NCBI RefSeq assembly: GCF_000515255.1
Contig: NZ_KI911559.1
Location: 3,290,693 to 3,354,692, forward strand
Reading direction: 5' to 3'
Source: Rhodovibrio salinarum DSM 9154
Lineage (GTDB): Bacteria; Pseudomonadota; Alphaproteobacteria; Kiloniellales; Rhodovibrionaceae
Length of the DNA: 64,000 bases
Within the stretch, counting starts at the first letter, position 1; each line of letters starts with the position of its first letter. The notes under the pieces are model-generated. The model did no database searches, had not been told where the DNA came from, and saw nothing but the letters and a program-made list of their open reading frames with translations. Shown here piece after piece: positions 29,394-42,842 of this stretch. The translations under genes were made by a program, and so were the position numbers.

Positions 29394-30665
29394 ATGAGAC
29401 GGGTTCTCGCCAGCGCCAAAACCGGCACGATCGCCGCCCTCGACATCGGATCGAGCAAGATCTGCTGCTTCATCGCCCGCGTGGACGAACACAACCGTCC
29501 ACGCATCGTCGGCATCGGCCAGCAGGCCAGCCGCGGCGTTAAGGCAGGGGCCGTGGTCGACATGGAAGCCGCGGAAATGGCGATCCGCAGCGCGGTCGAC
29601 GCCGCCGAGCGGATGGCCGGGGAGACGCTGGAACAGGTCGTGGTCAACCTGTCGGGCGGCAATCCGGCCTCGAACACCGTCGGCATCGAGGTGTCGATCA
29701 ACGGCCACGCCATCCACGACGCGGACCTGCAGCGCGCACTGGAGCCGCACCGCCTGACCCACGCGCTGAACGGCCACGCCGGCCACGGGCGCGAAATCGT
29801 GCATTCGATCGCCACCGGCTACGCCGTCGACGGCACCCGCGGCATTCAGGACCCGCGCGGCATGTACGGCGAGCAGCTAGGGGTCAACATGCACGTCGTC
29901 ACCGCCGCCAGCGGGCCGATGAAGAACCTGATGCACTGCATCGAGCGCTGCCACCTGGACGTCGCCGCAGTGGTGGTCAGCCCCTATGCCGCCGGCCTCG
30001 CCGCGCTGGTCGAGGACGAGACCGACCTGGGCGTCACGCTGATCGACATGGGCGGCGGCACCACCACGATCGCCGTCTTCGGCGAGGGCGAGGTGCTGCA
30101 CACCGACGTCGTTCCGGTCGGCGGCCAGCACGTCACCAACGACATCGCGCGCGGCCTGTCGACCAGCCGCGTGCACGCCGAACGCATGAAAACCCTATAC
30201 GGCCACGCCGTCGCCGCCGCAGCGGACGAGCGCGAGACCATCGAGGTCCCCCAGGTCGGCGAGGAGGACAGCGGCGCCACCCAACAGGTGCCGCGCTCGC
30301 TCCTGACCGGGATCATCCAGCCCCGGCTGGAAGAGACCTTCGAACTGGTGCGCTCGCGCCTGGAGGCGAGCGGGGCCGAACGAATCGCCGGCAGGCGCGT
30401 GGTCCTGACCGGCGGTGCCAGCCAGCTTCCCGGGATCCGCGATCTCGCGTCCCTGGTGCTGGACAAGCAGGTCCGTGTCGGCCGGCCGATCCGCGTCAGC
30501 GGTCTGGCCGAGGCGACGGGCGGGCCGGCGTATGCCACCTGCGCCGGTCTGCTGACCTACGCAATCGAGGCGGAAACGGCCGCACCGCGACCTTCGCGGC
30601 CGGAAGCAAGGGAGCCGGGCAACGTCCTCGGACGGCTCGGTCATTGGTTACGTGAGCACTTCTGA
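29394..30665 (+). CDS. ftsA: Cell division protein FtsA (actin-like membrane tether of FtsZ)
   Basis: This 423-residue actin-fold ATPase anchors FtsZ to the membrane. It begins [20 protein letters not shown] (phosphate 1 loop), has the SHS2/1C subdomain (about 85-165), then [15 protein letters not shown] (phosphate 2) and [15 protein letters not shown] (adenosine motif). The last residues, [14 protein letters not shown], form an amphipathic membrane-targeting helix. ATG at 29394 gives the usual family length; a GTG at 29313, overlapping ftsQ by 14 bases, would add 27 low-complexity residues and cannot be excluded because other junctions in the operon overlap similarly. Confidence 0.94.
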   Translation: MRRVLASAKTGTIAALDIGSSKICCFIARVDEHNRPRIVGIGQQASRGVKAGAVVDMEAAEMAIRSAVDAAERMAGETLEQVVVNLSGGNPASNTVGIEVSINGHAIHDADLQRALEPHRLTHALNGHAGHGREIVHSIATGYAVDGTRGIQDPRGMYGEQLGVNMHVVTAASGPMKNLMHCIERCHLDVAAVVVSPYAAGLAALVEDETDLGVTLIDMGGGTTTIAVFGEGEVLHTDVVPVGGQHVTNDIARGLSTSRVHAERMKTLYGHAVAAAADERETIEVPQVGEEDSGATQQVPRSLLTGIIQPRLEETFELVRSRLEASGAERIAGRRVVLTGGASQLPGIRDLASLVLDKQVRVGRPIRVSGLAEATGGPAYATCAGLLTYAIEAETAAPRPSRPEAREPGNVLGRLGHWLREHF

Positions 30666-30924
30666 CCCGAACGACCGCAACAACACCACCCGGGCGGACG
30701 CCGGGTCGGGGCACGACCACCCGCGCCGGCCACACCAGCCGCCCGAAACCACCCCAGAGGCGCACCAACAACACGTCCCCCCGGAATACGCGACAGGGCC
30801 GCAAGCGATGCAGCCGTCGCACGACACGCAGCAACCGCAGCAGCACGAAATGGATCGACCGGACCAGGACGGCCCGGCCCCCACGGAAACGGCGCCAACT
30901 ACGCAAGGCCCAACGGAGGCGAAG

Positions 30925-32691
30925 ATGACCTTGAACCTGCACGCTCCGACGACCGAGGAGCAGCTTCAGCCGCGGATCACCGTCGTCGGCACCGGTGGTG
31001 CCGGCGGCAACGCCGTCAACAACATGATCACCTCCAACCTCGAAGGGGTGGAGTTCCTGGTCTGCAACACCGACGCCCAGGCGCTCGCCGGCTCGCAGTG
31101 CCCGCAGCGCCTGCAGCTCGGCCGCAACATCACTCAAGGCCTGGGCGCAGGCTCCCGCCCCGACGTCGGCCGCGCGGCCGCCGAGGAAGCGATCGACGAC
31201 CTGATGGCTCACCTCGACGGCTCCAACATGGTGTTCATCACCGCCGGCATGGGCGGCGGCACCGGTACCGGCGCGGCGCCGGTGATCGCGCGCGCGGCGC
31301 GTGAGAAAGGCATCCTGACGGTCGGCGTGGTGACCAAGCCCTTCCACTTCGAGGGCGTGCACCGCATGCGCCTGGCCGAGCAGGGCATCCAGGAACTGCA
31401 GGAGTACGTCGATACCCTGATCATCATCCCGAACCAGAACCTGTTCCGGGTGGCCAACGAGAAGACGACCTTCGCGGACGCCTTCAAGATGGCCGACGAC
31501 GTCCTCTACTCCGGTGTCCGCGGGGTCACCGACCTGATGGTGATGCCCGGCCTGATCAACTTGGACTTCGCCGACATCCGCTCGGTGATGACCGAGATGG
31601 GCAAGGCGATGATGGGTACCGGCGAGGCCGACGACGAGAACCGGGCGATCTCCGCCGCCGAAGCCGCGATTTCCAACCCGCTGCTCGACGACGTGTCGAT
31701 GAAGGGCGCACGCGGCGTGCTGATCAACATCACCGGCGGCTCCGACATGACCCTGTTCGAGGTCGACGAGGCGGCCAACCGGATCCGCGACGAAGTCGAT
31801 CCGGACGCGAACATCATCTTCGGTTCCACCTTCGACCAGTCGATGGACGGCACCATGCGCGTCAGCGTGGTCGCCACCGGCATCGACGCCGAAGAGGCCG
31901 AACGGCCGAAGCCGGTCACCTTGTCGGTGGTATCCGGCAGCGACAAGCAGCAGGCCGCACAGCCGCGCCAGGAAACCCGCCAGGCGCCCCAGCACGCCGC
32001 CCAGGCGGTGGCCGAGGACCCCCGTCCACAGCCGGCCAGCACCATGGCCAGCGGCCAGCAGGCCACTGAGATGCCGGCGATGGCCGCCACCGGCACCGAC
32101 GGCGGCTACGCCGAGGCCCGCGAGGCCCCGCAGCAAACCGCAACGGCGGCCGCGCAACCGGCGTATGCCCCGGCGGAAGAGCCAGCGGAGCCCGAAGCCG
32201 CCCGCGAGGACGCCTTCATCGCCCCGGCGCCCGCGCAGGCCCCGCGGCAACCCAAGGCCCGGCAGGCCGATTATCCTGCTGATCAGCGGGCCCAGCCGGC
32301 GGACGAGCGCGCCAGCGACGCCGGCATCAAGCGCAAGGGCCGCAGCCTGTTCGCCCGCGTCACCGGTGCCGCGCGCTCGGCGGGCCAGGGTCCGGAGCGC
32401 GAGCAGCCGGCCGCCCCGCGCCGTGCGGAAGAGCCGACGCTGGCAACCGGCCGGCCGGCCGAGCCGCAGGGTCGCCCGAGCGAGCCAGCCCGCCAGCCGG
32501 AACCAGCAGCCGCCGGCGAGACGCGTGCGCAGGCCCGTCCGCAGCAAGCCGACCCCCAGCGGGCCCAGCAGCCGCACCGCGAGACCAGTCAGCCGCGCCT
32601 GTCCGGTCTCGATCCGGCGGACCGTCACGAACCCGCGCAGGAAGACGACCAATTGGACATTCCAGCCTTCCTGCGCCGGCAGGCTAACTAG
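30925..32691 (+). CDS. ftsZ: Cell division GTPase FtsZ with long disordered linker
   Basis: This 588-residue tubulin homologue forms the division ring. The GTPase core (about 15-325) has [18 protein letters not shown], the tubulin signature [10 protein letters not shown] (about 109), NFADIRSVM-type T7 region [20 protein letters not shown], and [10 protein letters not shown] Pro/Gln/Ala/Glu-rich linker of about 245 residues follows, far longer than the roughly 50 of E. coli, ending in the conserved peptide [12 protein letters not shown] that binds FtsA. ATG at 30925 has CGGAGGCGAAG directly upstream and gives the standard N-terminus; the same frame is open for 91 more codons back to a GTG at 30652. 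Confidence 0.95.
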   Translation: MTLNLHAPTTEEQLQPRITVVGTGGAGGNAVNNMITSNLEGVEFLVCNTDAQALAGSQCPQRLQLGRNITQGLGAGSRPDVGRAAAEEAIDDLMAHLDGSNMVFITAGMGGGTGTGAAPVIARAAREKGILTVGVVTKPFHFEGVHRMRLAEQGIQELQEYVDTLIIIPNQNLFRVANEKTTFADAFKMADDVLYSGVRGVTDLMVMPGLINLDFADIRSVMTEMGKAMMGTGEADDENRAISAAEAAISNPLLDDVSMKGARGVLINITGGSDMTLFEVDEAANRIRDEVDPDANIIFGSTFDQSMDGTMRVSVVATGIDAEEAERPKPVTLSVVSGSDKQQAAQPRQETRQAPQHAAQAVAEDPRPQPASTMASGQQATEMPAMAATGTDGGYAEAREAPQQTATAAAQPAYAPAEEPAEPEAAREDAFIAPAPAQAPRQPKARQADYPADQRAQPADERASDAGIKRKGRSLFARVTGAARSAGQGPEREQPAAPRRAEEPTLATGRPAEPQGRPSEPARQPEPAAAGETRAQARPQQADPQRAQQPHRETSQPRLSGLDPADRHEPAQEDDQLDIPAFLRRQAN

Positions 32692-32704
32692 ACGCCCCTA
32701 GAGA

Positions 32705-32735
32705 CCCGGGCCGTGGCGCGCCGTCACGGCCCGGG
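32705..32735 (+). terminator. Perfect 11-bp hairpin after ftsZ (terminator-like, no T-run)
   Basis: CCCGGGCCGTG (32705-32715) pairs perfectly with CACGGCCCGGG (32725-32735) around a 9-base loop, 13 bases after the ftsZ stop. The following bases are C-rich rather than T-rich, so it may be a 3' stabilising hairpin or a factor-assisted end of the dcw transcript. Confidence 0.55.
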
Positions 32736-33255
32736 CCCCAGCCCCGATCCAAGCACACGATGGTGGGGCTCTCTCGCATGGCTCGAAGGCACCTGTTGCA
32801 AAGCTGGCGCCATTGTTCACGTGTGTCTTATAAGATATTGATTTTAAAACCTTTTTTCTGAAACACGCTGTAACAAAGAGTGATTTGAGGCGACTTACGC
32901 CGACGCCTACATTCATACGCAAGATTTATCCTAAATCGGGACGTACAATCCCGAAAGCGAGGCGGCCTCGCGTAACGACGACCGATACGGCTCAGGTCAA
33001 ACGACCCGAGTGGCCCGCGAGGCGGCCCAGAGCGCACACGAGCAACCGCACGAGACGCAACGCCGACCAACGCCGAAGACCAAAAAGCCGCCGCCGGGCC
33101 AACGGGGCCCAGTCAGAACGACCTGACACGCAAGCGGCGGATACAAAGAATGACGACGACGGGGGAGCGCGGCACCGCGAAAGCAGATCGAAGATCGCTT
33201 CGGCGGACCGTTGAACGGCAATCGGACGAGACCTGTTACTGTTGGGGGATCCCTT
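32736..33255 (+). other. Long non-coding leader region of lpxC
   Basis: About 520 bases hold no convincing gene. The part 32811-32880 is AT-rich and promoter-like: TATAAG at 32829-32834 matches the -10 box in 5 of 6 positions, without a good -35. Next come two overlapping perfect dyads: GATTTA-TCC-TAAATC (32923-32937) and TCGGGA-N7-TCCCGA (32936-32954), possible operator sites or a leader structure. From 32955 to 33210 the + strand is A/G/C-rich and T-poor. An open frame at 32885-33214 encodes only Arg/Thr-rich low-complexity sequence and is not called. Confidence 0.4.
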
Positions 33256-34266
33256 ATGGGGACACTTCGCGGACTACATTCACTGGACACCGAGAGCGCG
33301 CGCCGCGCCTCCACCGCGCGCGTCAGCGACCCGGTGATCGGCGGTGACAGCGGCTACCAGCACACGATCAAAAACGAGATTCACTGCTCGGGCGTCGGCC
33401 TGCACTCCGGTGCCAAGATCGCCATGACCCTGAAACCGGGTGCCCCGGACAGTGGGATCGTTTTCCGGCGCAAGGACTTGGCCGGCGCGCCCAGTGTGCG
33501 CGCGCTGCATAAGTACGGCCAGGAAACGCCGCTGTGCACGACGGTCGCAAACAACGAGGCCAAGGTTGCGACGATCGAGCATCTGATGAGTGCGCTTGCC
33601 GCCTGTGGCATCGACAACGCCGAAATCGACCTGGATGGCGCCGAGGTGCCGATCATGGACGGCAGCGCGGCCCCGTTCGTGTTCCTGGTCGAATGTGCCG
33701 GCATCCTGGTTCAGGAGGCCCCGCGCAAGGCGATCCGAATTCTCAAGACCGTCGAGATCGACGACGGCGACCGGCACGCCAGCCTGGCGCCGGCGCGCAG
33801 CTTCTGGATCGACTTCGAGATCGACTTCAACAGCGACGTGGTATCCCGCCAGACCTGGTCGGGCGGCATCAACCGCCAGCAGTTCAAATCCGACCTCGCC
33901 CGCGCGCGCACCTTCGGCTTCCTGCAGGAAGTCGACCAATTGCGCCAACACGGCCTGGCCCGCGGCGGCTCGCTCGACAACGCTGTGGTGATCGACGGCA
34001 ACGGCGTGATGAACGAGGGCGGCCTGCGCTTCGAGGATGAATTCGTGCGCCACAAGGTGCTCGACTCGATCGGCGATCTCTATCTGGCCGGCGCGCCGAT
34101 TCTGGGCCGGTTCACCGGAAAAAAGACCGGGCACGCCATGAACCTGCGCCTGCTGCGCGCGCTGTTCGCCGACGACAGTGCCTGGTGCTGGGTCGACATG
34201 GCGCGCGCGGACTTGGCGCCGGGCGCCAGCGTCCCGCCAGCCCGCGCCGTGGCGGCACGCGCATAG
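33256..34266 (+). CDS. lpxC: UDP-3-O-acyl-N-acetylglucosamine deacetylase LpxC
   Basis: This 336-residue zinc enzyme performs the committed step of lipid A synthesis in the cytoplasm. HTIKNEIHCSGVGLHSGAKI near residue 35 is the LpxC N-terminal signature. The zinc ligands are His109 (EHLMSAL), His266 and Asp270 (RHKVLDSIGD), and the catalytic His293 lies in KTGHAMNL; these spacings match E. coli H79, H238, D242 and H265. ATG at 33256 follows GGGGGAT; a TTG at 33211 would add 15 residues. The protein has about 30 extra N-terminal residues compared with E. coli. A strong terminator follows, isolating it from bamD. Confidence 0.94.
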   Translation: MGTLRGLHSLDTESARRASTARVSDPVIGGDSGYQHTIKNEIHCSGVGLHSGAKIAMTLKPGAPDSGIVFRRKDLAGAPSVRALHKYGQETPLCTTVANNEAKVATIEHLMSALAACGIDNAEIDLDGAEVPIMDGSAAPFVFLVECAGILVQEAPRKAIRILKTVEIDDGDRHASLAPARSFWIDFEIDFNSDVVSRQTWSGGINRQQFKSDLARARTFGFLQEVDQLRQHGLARGGSLDNAVVIDGNGVMNEGGLRFEDEFVRHKVLDSIGDLYLAGAPILGRFTGKKTGHAMNLRLLRALFADDSAWCWVDMARADLAPGASVPPARAVAARA

Positions 34267-34344
34267 CGGAATCTGCCGGTTCGGGCGTGGTCTGCCCCGC
34301 GCGCACACCTGCGGCGGCGACCGCCCAAGATCGGGGGGAGTGGG

Positions 34345-34390
34345 GAAGCCCCGTGCGCCGCTTGAGGCGCGCGGGGCTTCTTCTTATAGT
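34345..34390 (+). terminator. Rho-independent terminator of lpxC
   Basis: GAAGCCCCGTGCGCC (34345-34359) pairs with GGCGCGCGGGGCTTC (34366-34380), a 15-bp stem with a single G-T pair and a 6-base loop. It is followed by TTCTTAT, giving a T-rich tract. It lies 79 bases after the lpxC stop, and is the clearest factor-independent terminator on the + strand of the window. Confidence 0.88.
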
Positions 34391-34481
34391 CCTGCCGCGT
34401 GGCGCCCGCTGACCAGGGCCGCTTCGTGTCCGTGTGTGCTGCGCGCGGGCCGTTCCACGACAGCAAGGCGATAGTTACCCC

Positions 34482-35381
34482 GTGTTCCAACGTTTTCGGT
34501 TCAGCGCCTCCGACAGCCGCTTCGCACAGCCTACGCGTCGCCGCCCGTCCAACCAGCGCCGGACTGCGGTCGTCGTGCGCGGCCTCGTTCTCACCTTGGC
34601 AGTCGCCCTGCCCGTCGGACTCGCCGGGTGTGCCAGCGATGAGCAGCCGGAATACGTCGAGCGACCGGTCGGCGAGCTGTACAATCAGGCAATGGACCAA
34701 CTGCTCGACGAACAGTACGACACCGCCGCCGAGACCTTCGATGAGGTGGAACGTCAGCACCCCTACTCCACCTGGGCGTCGAAGGCACAGCTGATGGCGG
34801 CCTACGCCCACTACCTGAACGACAACTACACCGAGGCGGTGAACGCCCTGGACCGCTTCATCGAGCTGCACCCGGGCAACCGCGACATCGCCTACGCCTA
34901 TTATCTCAAGGCGCTCAGCTACTACGAGCAGATTGCCGACGTCCGCCGCGATCAGAAGATGACCCGACAGGCGCGCAACGTGCTGCAGGAGGTCGTCGAC
35001 CGTTTTCCGGGCACGAAGTATGCGCGCGATGCACGCCTGAAACTCGATCTGACGGAAGATCACCTTGCCGGCGCGGAGATGGTGGTCGGTCGCTATTATC
35101 TGGAGAAGGGCCACTATCTGGCGGCGATCAAGCGCTTCCGCCGCGTCGTGGAGGACTATCAGACAACCACGCACGTCCCCGAAGCCCTGCACCGTCTGGT
35201 AGAGGCCTATATGGCGCTCGGCGTGGTCGACGAGGCGAAGGCGACGGCCGCCGTTCTCGGGCACAACTATCCAAGCAGCGACTGGTACGCCGACAGCTAC
35301 CAGCTTCTCACCGGCCGCGACATGAACCCGGAACGCGACGAGGATTCCTGGATCTCGCGCGTCTGGGGCACGGTCAGTTAA
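34482..35381 (+). CDS. bamD: Outer membrane assembly lipoprotein BamD
   Basis: This is a TPR-type lipoprotein of the BAM complex that inserts beta-barrel proteins in the outer membrane. A hydrophobic signal segment ends in the lipobox GLAGC, and about 240 residues of TPR-like helices follow (ELYNQAMDQLLDEQYDTAAETF, VERQHPYSTWASKAQLM, AYYLKALSYYEQI), typical of BamD. With GTG at 34482 the protein has 299 residues but an unusually long, arginine-rich region of about 30 residues before the signal; GTG at 34575 would give a normal short lipoprotein signal (MRGLVLTLAVALPVGLAGC), so the start is uncertain. It is followed 10 bases later by recN. Confidence 0.88.
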   Translation: MFQRFRFSASDSRFAQPTRRRPSNQRRTAVVVRGLVLTLAVALPVGLAGCASDEQPEYVERPVGELYNQAMDQLLDEQYDTAAETFDEVERQHPYSTWASKAQLMAAYAHYLNDNYTEAVNALDRFIELHPGNRDIAYAYYLKALSYYEQIADVRRDQKMTRQARNVLQEVVDRFPGTKYARDARLKLDLTEDHLAGAEMVVGRYYLEKGHYLAAIKRFRRVVEDYQTTTHVPEALHRLVEAYMALGVVDEAKATAAVLGHNYPSSDWYADSYQLLTGRDMNPERDEDSWISRVWGTVS

Positions 35382-35391
35382 ACGCACGCGC

Positions 35392-39283
<3,892 letters not shown>

Positions 39284-39287
39284 TCCC

Positions 39288-39617
39288 ATGAGCGGCGACA
39301 CGGAAGACAAGGAAGCCCCAGGCGTCTACCTGCTCGACCCCGAGGACCGCTGGCGCCTGATCCACGAGGACCGCGGCGGCGACTATCACCTGCACGACAT
39401 CAAGGAAGCCTTTGCACTCGGCACCCGGGCGCAGGGGGAAGACGGCCTGCCCCTGCTCGCCCTGTCGCGCGCGGAGGCCCGCCAGCTCAAGGCGCTGGCG
39501 GATGCGCAGGCCTTCGACCACGAGGAAGGCCTCGTGGCGCTCGCCGCCGATATCGCCCAGATCGCCCGTGAACTGCCCAGAACGATGACGCAGTTGCAGC
39601 TTCGGCAGGTGTTTTAG
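39288..39617 (+). CDS. Small acidic protein of unknown function
   Basis: This 109-residue protein is not recognised. It begins 4 bases after ligA in the same direction, with a GGGGAGT ribosome binding site inside the end of ligA, so it is probably translated with it. It is acidic, has no membrane segment or signal peptide, and is predicted mostly helical (ALSRAEARQLKALADAQAF, LAADIAQIARELPRTM). Its stop lies 12 bases before the convergent end of cobT. Codon use looks like that of its neighbours, which supports a real gene. No domain or function can be assigned. Confidence 0.6.
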   Translation: MSGDTEDKEAPGVYLLDPEDRWRLIHEDRGGDYHLHDIKEAFALGTRAQGEDGLPLLALSRAEARQLKALADAQAFDHEEGLVALAADIAQIARELPRTMTQLQLRQVF

Positions 39618-39629
39618 GAGCTTGCCGGG

Positions 39630-41522
39630 CTACTGCCGGCCCCCGGCGGCGCGCTGCTGGCCACGGCCCTTGTTGGCGGGCACGAGGGATTCCTCGTCGA
39701 ACAGGTCGGCCAGCCGTTCCAGCATGGTGCCGCCCAGTTGCTCGGCATCGACGATCGTCACCGCGCGGCGGTAGTAGCGGGTGACGTCGTGGCCGATGCC
39801 GATCGCGGTCAGCTCGACCGGGCTCTTGCGCTCGATGAAATCGATCACCTCGCGCAGGTGCTTTTCCAGGTAGTTGCCCGGGTTCACCGACAGGGTGGAA
39901 TCATCCACCGGCGCGCCGTCGGAGATCACCATCAGGATACGGCGCTGCTCGGGGCGGCCGACCAGGCGGTTGTGCGCCCACATCAGCGCCTCGCCGTCGA
40001 TGTTCTCCTTCAGGATGCCCTCGCGCAGCATCAGGCCCAGCTTGCGCCGCGCCCGGCGCCAGGGCGTATCGGCGGCCTTGTAGATGATGTGGCGCAGGTC
40101 GTTCAGACGCCCCGGGTTGGCGGGCTTACCGTTGGCGATCCAGCGCTCGCGCGACTGGCCACCCTTCCACATCCGGGTGGTGAAGCCCAGGATCTCGACC
40201 TTCACGCCGCAGCGTTCCAGTGTGCGCGCCAGGATGTCGGCGCTCATCGCCGCCACGGTAATCGGCCGGCCGCGCATCGACCCGGAGTTGTCGATCAACA
40301 GCGTCACCACCGTGTCGCGGAACCGGCTGTCGCTTTCCTGCTTGTAAGACAGCGGGAATTCCGGATTGGCGATGATCCGGGCCAGCCGCGCGGTGTCGAG
40401 GTAGCCTTCCTCCAGGTTGAACTGCCAGGCACGCGTCTGCTTGGCGAGCAGGCGGCGCTGCAGACGGTTCGCCAGGCGCGAGACCACCGACTGCATGTGC
40501 GCCAGCTGCTGGTCCAGCATCTGCCGCAACCGGGCCAGCTCGTCCGGATCGCACAGCTCGCTGGCGTCGGTGATCTCGTCGAATTCCTGGGTATAAGGCG
40601 CGTAAGGCAGGTCTTCGGTCGAGTTGCGCCGGTCCTGGTGGCGCGGCTGCGTGCCCGGACGGCCCGGCTCCTCCGAACTGGCGCCGGAGGTCATCTGGCC
40701 TTCGCTGTCGCTTTCCTGCTCCTCGACGCCGGAGCCCTCGCCGTCATCGGCAGTATCGCCATCCATCGAACTGCCGGAGTCGGCGTTGTCCTGCTCGCCG
40801 CCTTGCGCCTCACCGTCACCGCTATCGTCCTCGGACTGCTCGGCGTCGGCCTGCTCGTCCTCGTCACTGGAGGCCTCCTCCTCGTCCGAGGCGGTATCCA
40901 GATCGAGATGGCGCAACAGCTTGCGCACCTGCCGGGCATAGTCGTCCTGATGCGTGACGTGCTGGCCCAGTTGCTCCAGCTCGCGCAAGACCTCCGCGTC
41001 CAGCGTCGGGCGCCAGGCGTCGATCATCGCCTTGGCCGCGGGCGGCGGCGCCTGCCCGGTCATCGACTCGCGCGCCATGACGCGCATGACCTCGGACAGC
41101 GGCACATCCTCGCGGTGCTCGATGTTGGTGTAGCCCCGCGCCTTGTAGCGCTCGTTCATCGCGGCATCGAGGTTGCTTGCGACCCCGGCCATGCCCTGGG
41201 CGCCAAGCGCCTCGCAGCGCGCCTGTTCGACCGCGTCGAACACCTCGCGCGCGACCTGGTTCTGCGGCCGGTTCTGGGTGTGCACCTTGCTGTCGTGGTA
41301 GCGCAGGCGCAGCGCCTCCGCGTCCGCCTCGCCGCGCACCCGGCTGGCCTCTTCATGCGTCAGGTCGCGGCCAGGCTGGGACAGGCGCATCTCGCTGCCC
41401 GACAGGCCCTGCGCGTTGGAGGAGAAGGTCACGTGCAGGTCGTCCCGCCGGGCCATGGCGCGCATGGTCGCGCCCTGTGTGCGCCGGAAGCGCTCCAACG
41501 GGCTCTCGTTGTCGTCCTTCAT
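39630..41522 (-). CDS. cobT: Cobaltochelatase subunit CobT
   Basis: This 630-residue subunit of the aerobic cobaltochelatase works with CobS and CobN to insert cobalt into hydrogenobyrinic acid a,c-diamide for vitamin B12. An N-terminal helical region (about 1-205) precedes a strongly acidic stretch (about 213-300, runs of Glu, Asp and Ser) and then a von Willebrand A domain with the metal-binding motif DNSGS (Asp411). This layout is that of CobT. It lies 61 bases downstream of cobS on the same strand. No cobN is present in the window, so the complex must be completed elsewhere; a non-B12 role of the pair cannot be excluded. Confidence 0.92.
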   Translation of the reverse strand: MKDDNESPLERFRRTQGATMRAMARRDDLHVTFSSNAQGLSGSEMRLSQPGRDLTHEEASRVRGEADAEALRLRYHDSKVHTQNRPQNQVAREVFDAVEQARCEALGAQGMAGVASNLDAAMNERYKARGYTNIEHREDVPLSEVMRVMARESMTGQAPPPAAKAMIDAWRPTLDAEVLRELEQLGQHVTHQDDYARQVRKLLRHLDLDTASDEEEASSDEDEQADAEQSEDDSGDGEAQGGEQDNADSGSSMDGDTADDGEGSGVEEQESDSEGQMTSGASSEEPGRPGTQPRHQDRRNSTEDLPYAPYTQEFDEITDASELCDPDELARLRQMLDQQLAHMQSVVSRLANRLQRRLLAKQTRAWQFNLEEGYLDTARLARIIANPEFPLSYKQESDSRFRDTVVTLLIDNSGSMRGRPITVAAMSADILARTLERCGVKVEILGFTTRMWKGGQSRERWIANGKPANPGRLNDLRHIIYKAADTPWRRARRKLGLMLREGILKENIDGEALMWAHNRLVGRPEQRRILMVISDGAPVDDSTLSVNPGNYLEKHLREVIDFIERKSPVELTAIGIGHDVTRYYRRAVTIVDAEQLGGTMLERLADLFDEESLVPANKGRGQQRAAGGRQ

Positions 41523-41583
41523 CCTCTCAGACCCACTTCTGTACCAAGCTCGCAGACGGCCAGCATGCCGCGCGCGTCAGGCG

Positions 41584-42585
41584 TTACACCAGCGTTGCCT
41601 GCACCCCCGTCTCCGGCAGCTCGGTGCCGAAGCAGCGCTGGTAGTATTCCGCCACCACCGGCCGCTCGAGCTCGTCGCACTTGTTCAGGAAGCTCAGGCG
41701 GAAGGCGAATCCCACGTCGTTGAAGATCGCCGCGTTCTCCGCCCAGGTGAGCACCGTCCGCGGGCTCATCACGGTGGAGATGTCGCCGTTGACGAAGCCG
41801 CTGCGGGTCAGATCCGCGCAGTGCACCATCGCGGAGACCTGCTCACGGCCTTCCTGGGTGTCGAACTGCGGCATTTTCTGTAGGACGATGTTGGTTTCCT
41901 CGTCATGCGGCAGATAGTTCAGGGTCGCCACGATGTTCCAGCGATCCATCTGGCCCTGGTTGATCTGCTGGGTGCCGTGATAGAGCCCGGTGGTATCGCC
42001 CAGGCCAACCGTGTTCGCGGTCGCGAACAGACGGAAGGCGTTGTGCGGGTGAATCACCTTGTTCTGGTCGAGCAGGGTCAGCTTACCCTCGACCTCCAGA
42101 ACGCGCTGGATCACGAACATCACGTCCGGCCGGCCGGCGTCGTACTCGTCAAACACCAGCGCGGTCGGGTTCTGCAGCGCCCAAGGCAGCAGGCCCTCTC
42201 GGAACTCGGTCACCTGCTGGCCATCACGCAGGACGATCGCATCCTTGCCGATCAGGTCGATCCGCGAGATGTGGCTGTCCAGGTTGATCCGGATGCACGG
42301 CCAATTCAGCCGCGCGGCGACCTGCTCGATGTGCGTCGACTTCCCGGTACCGTGATAGCCCTGCACCATGACCCGGCGGTTGTAGGCAAAGCCGGCCAGG
42401 ATGGCGAGCGTGGTGTCCCGGTCGAAGCGATAGGTATCGTCCTGCTCCGGAACGTACTCGCTGGGCTCGGAGAAGGCCGGCACCTGCATGTCGACGTCCA
42501 GACCGAACGTCTGGGCAACCGAGATTTTCATATCCGGGCCCGACGCGGGCAGTTGAGTGTCGGCGTTCGCGGTCTGACTAGCCAT
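41584..42585 (-). CDS. cobS: Cobaltochelatase AAA+ subunit CobS
   Basis: This 333-residue AAA+ ATPase powers cobalt insertion with CobT and CobN. Walker A is [10 protein letters not shown] (about 76-84), Walker B is [10 protein letters not shown], and the sensor-type segment [11 protein letters not shown] follows, with the CobS-specific [17 protein letters not shown]. The frame stays open to 42783, but ATG at 42585 has AAAGGAC 7 bases upstream and gives the usual MASQ-type start and length. It is separated by 257 bases from the upstream J-domain gene. No cobalamin riboswitch is visible in that spacer on the coding strand. Confidence 0.93.
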   Translation of the reverse strand: MASQTANADTQLPASGPDMKISVAQTFGLDVDMQVPAFSEPSEYVPEQDDTYRFDRDTTLAILAGFAYNRRVMVQGYHGTGKSTHIEQVAARLNWPCIRINLDSHISRIDLIGKDAIVLRDGQQVTEFREGLLPWALQNPTALVFDEYDAGRPDVMFVIQRVLEVEGKLTLLDQNKVIHPHNAFRLFATANTVGLGDTTGLYHGTQQINQGQMDRWNIVATLNYLPHDEETNIVLQKMPQFDTQEGREQVSAMVHCADLTRSGFVNGDISTVMSPRTVLTWAENAAIFNDVGFAFRLSFLNKCDELERPVVAEYYQRCFGTELPETGVQATLV

Positions 42586-42842
42586 CGATGTCCTTTCCGT
42601 CCGTTGTGACCCATACGGCGCCCCCAAGTCCGGCCGGAGCCGGCGTGGCGCTAGCGGATCGGGACGTGGTCTTGCGCGGGTATTGGTGGGTCTGTCCGGC
42701 CTCTCATTTAAGGCCTTTGGCGCGCTTTGGGTACCCCCGCAACGCAGTCTGTCGCAGGCCGGGGTGCAGAAGCCCTTGGCCAATCAACGTCTTGCGCGCG
42801 TCAAAGTTTTCGCGCTGCGGGAGGTTTCGGCGGGGCGAGCGC

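Noticed and set aside
32885-33214. 109-codon frame upstream of lpxC
   Set aside because: Starts at TTG without a ribosome binding site and encodes only Arg/Thr/Asp-rich low-complexity sequence; better explained as leader DNA.
42734-42743. CCCCCGCAAC, resembling part of a cobalamin riboswitch, near cobS
   Set aside because: It is on the + strand while cobS-cobT are on the - strand, and the other conserved B12-box elements are missing.
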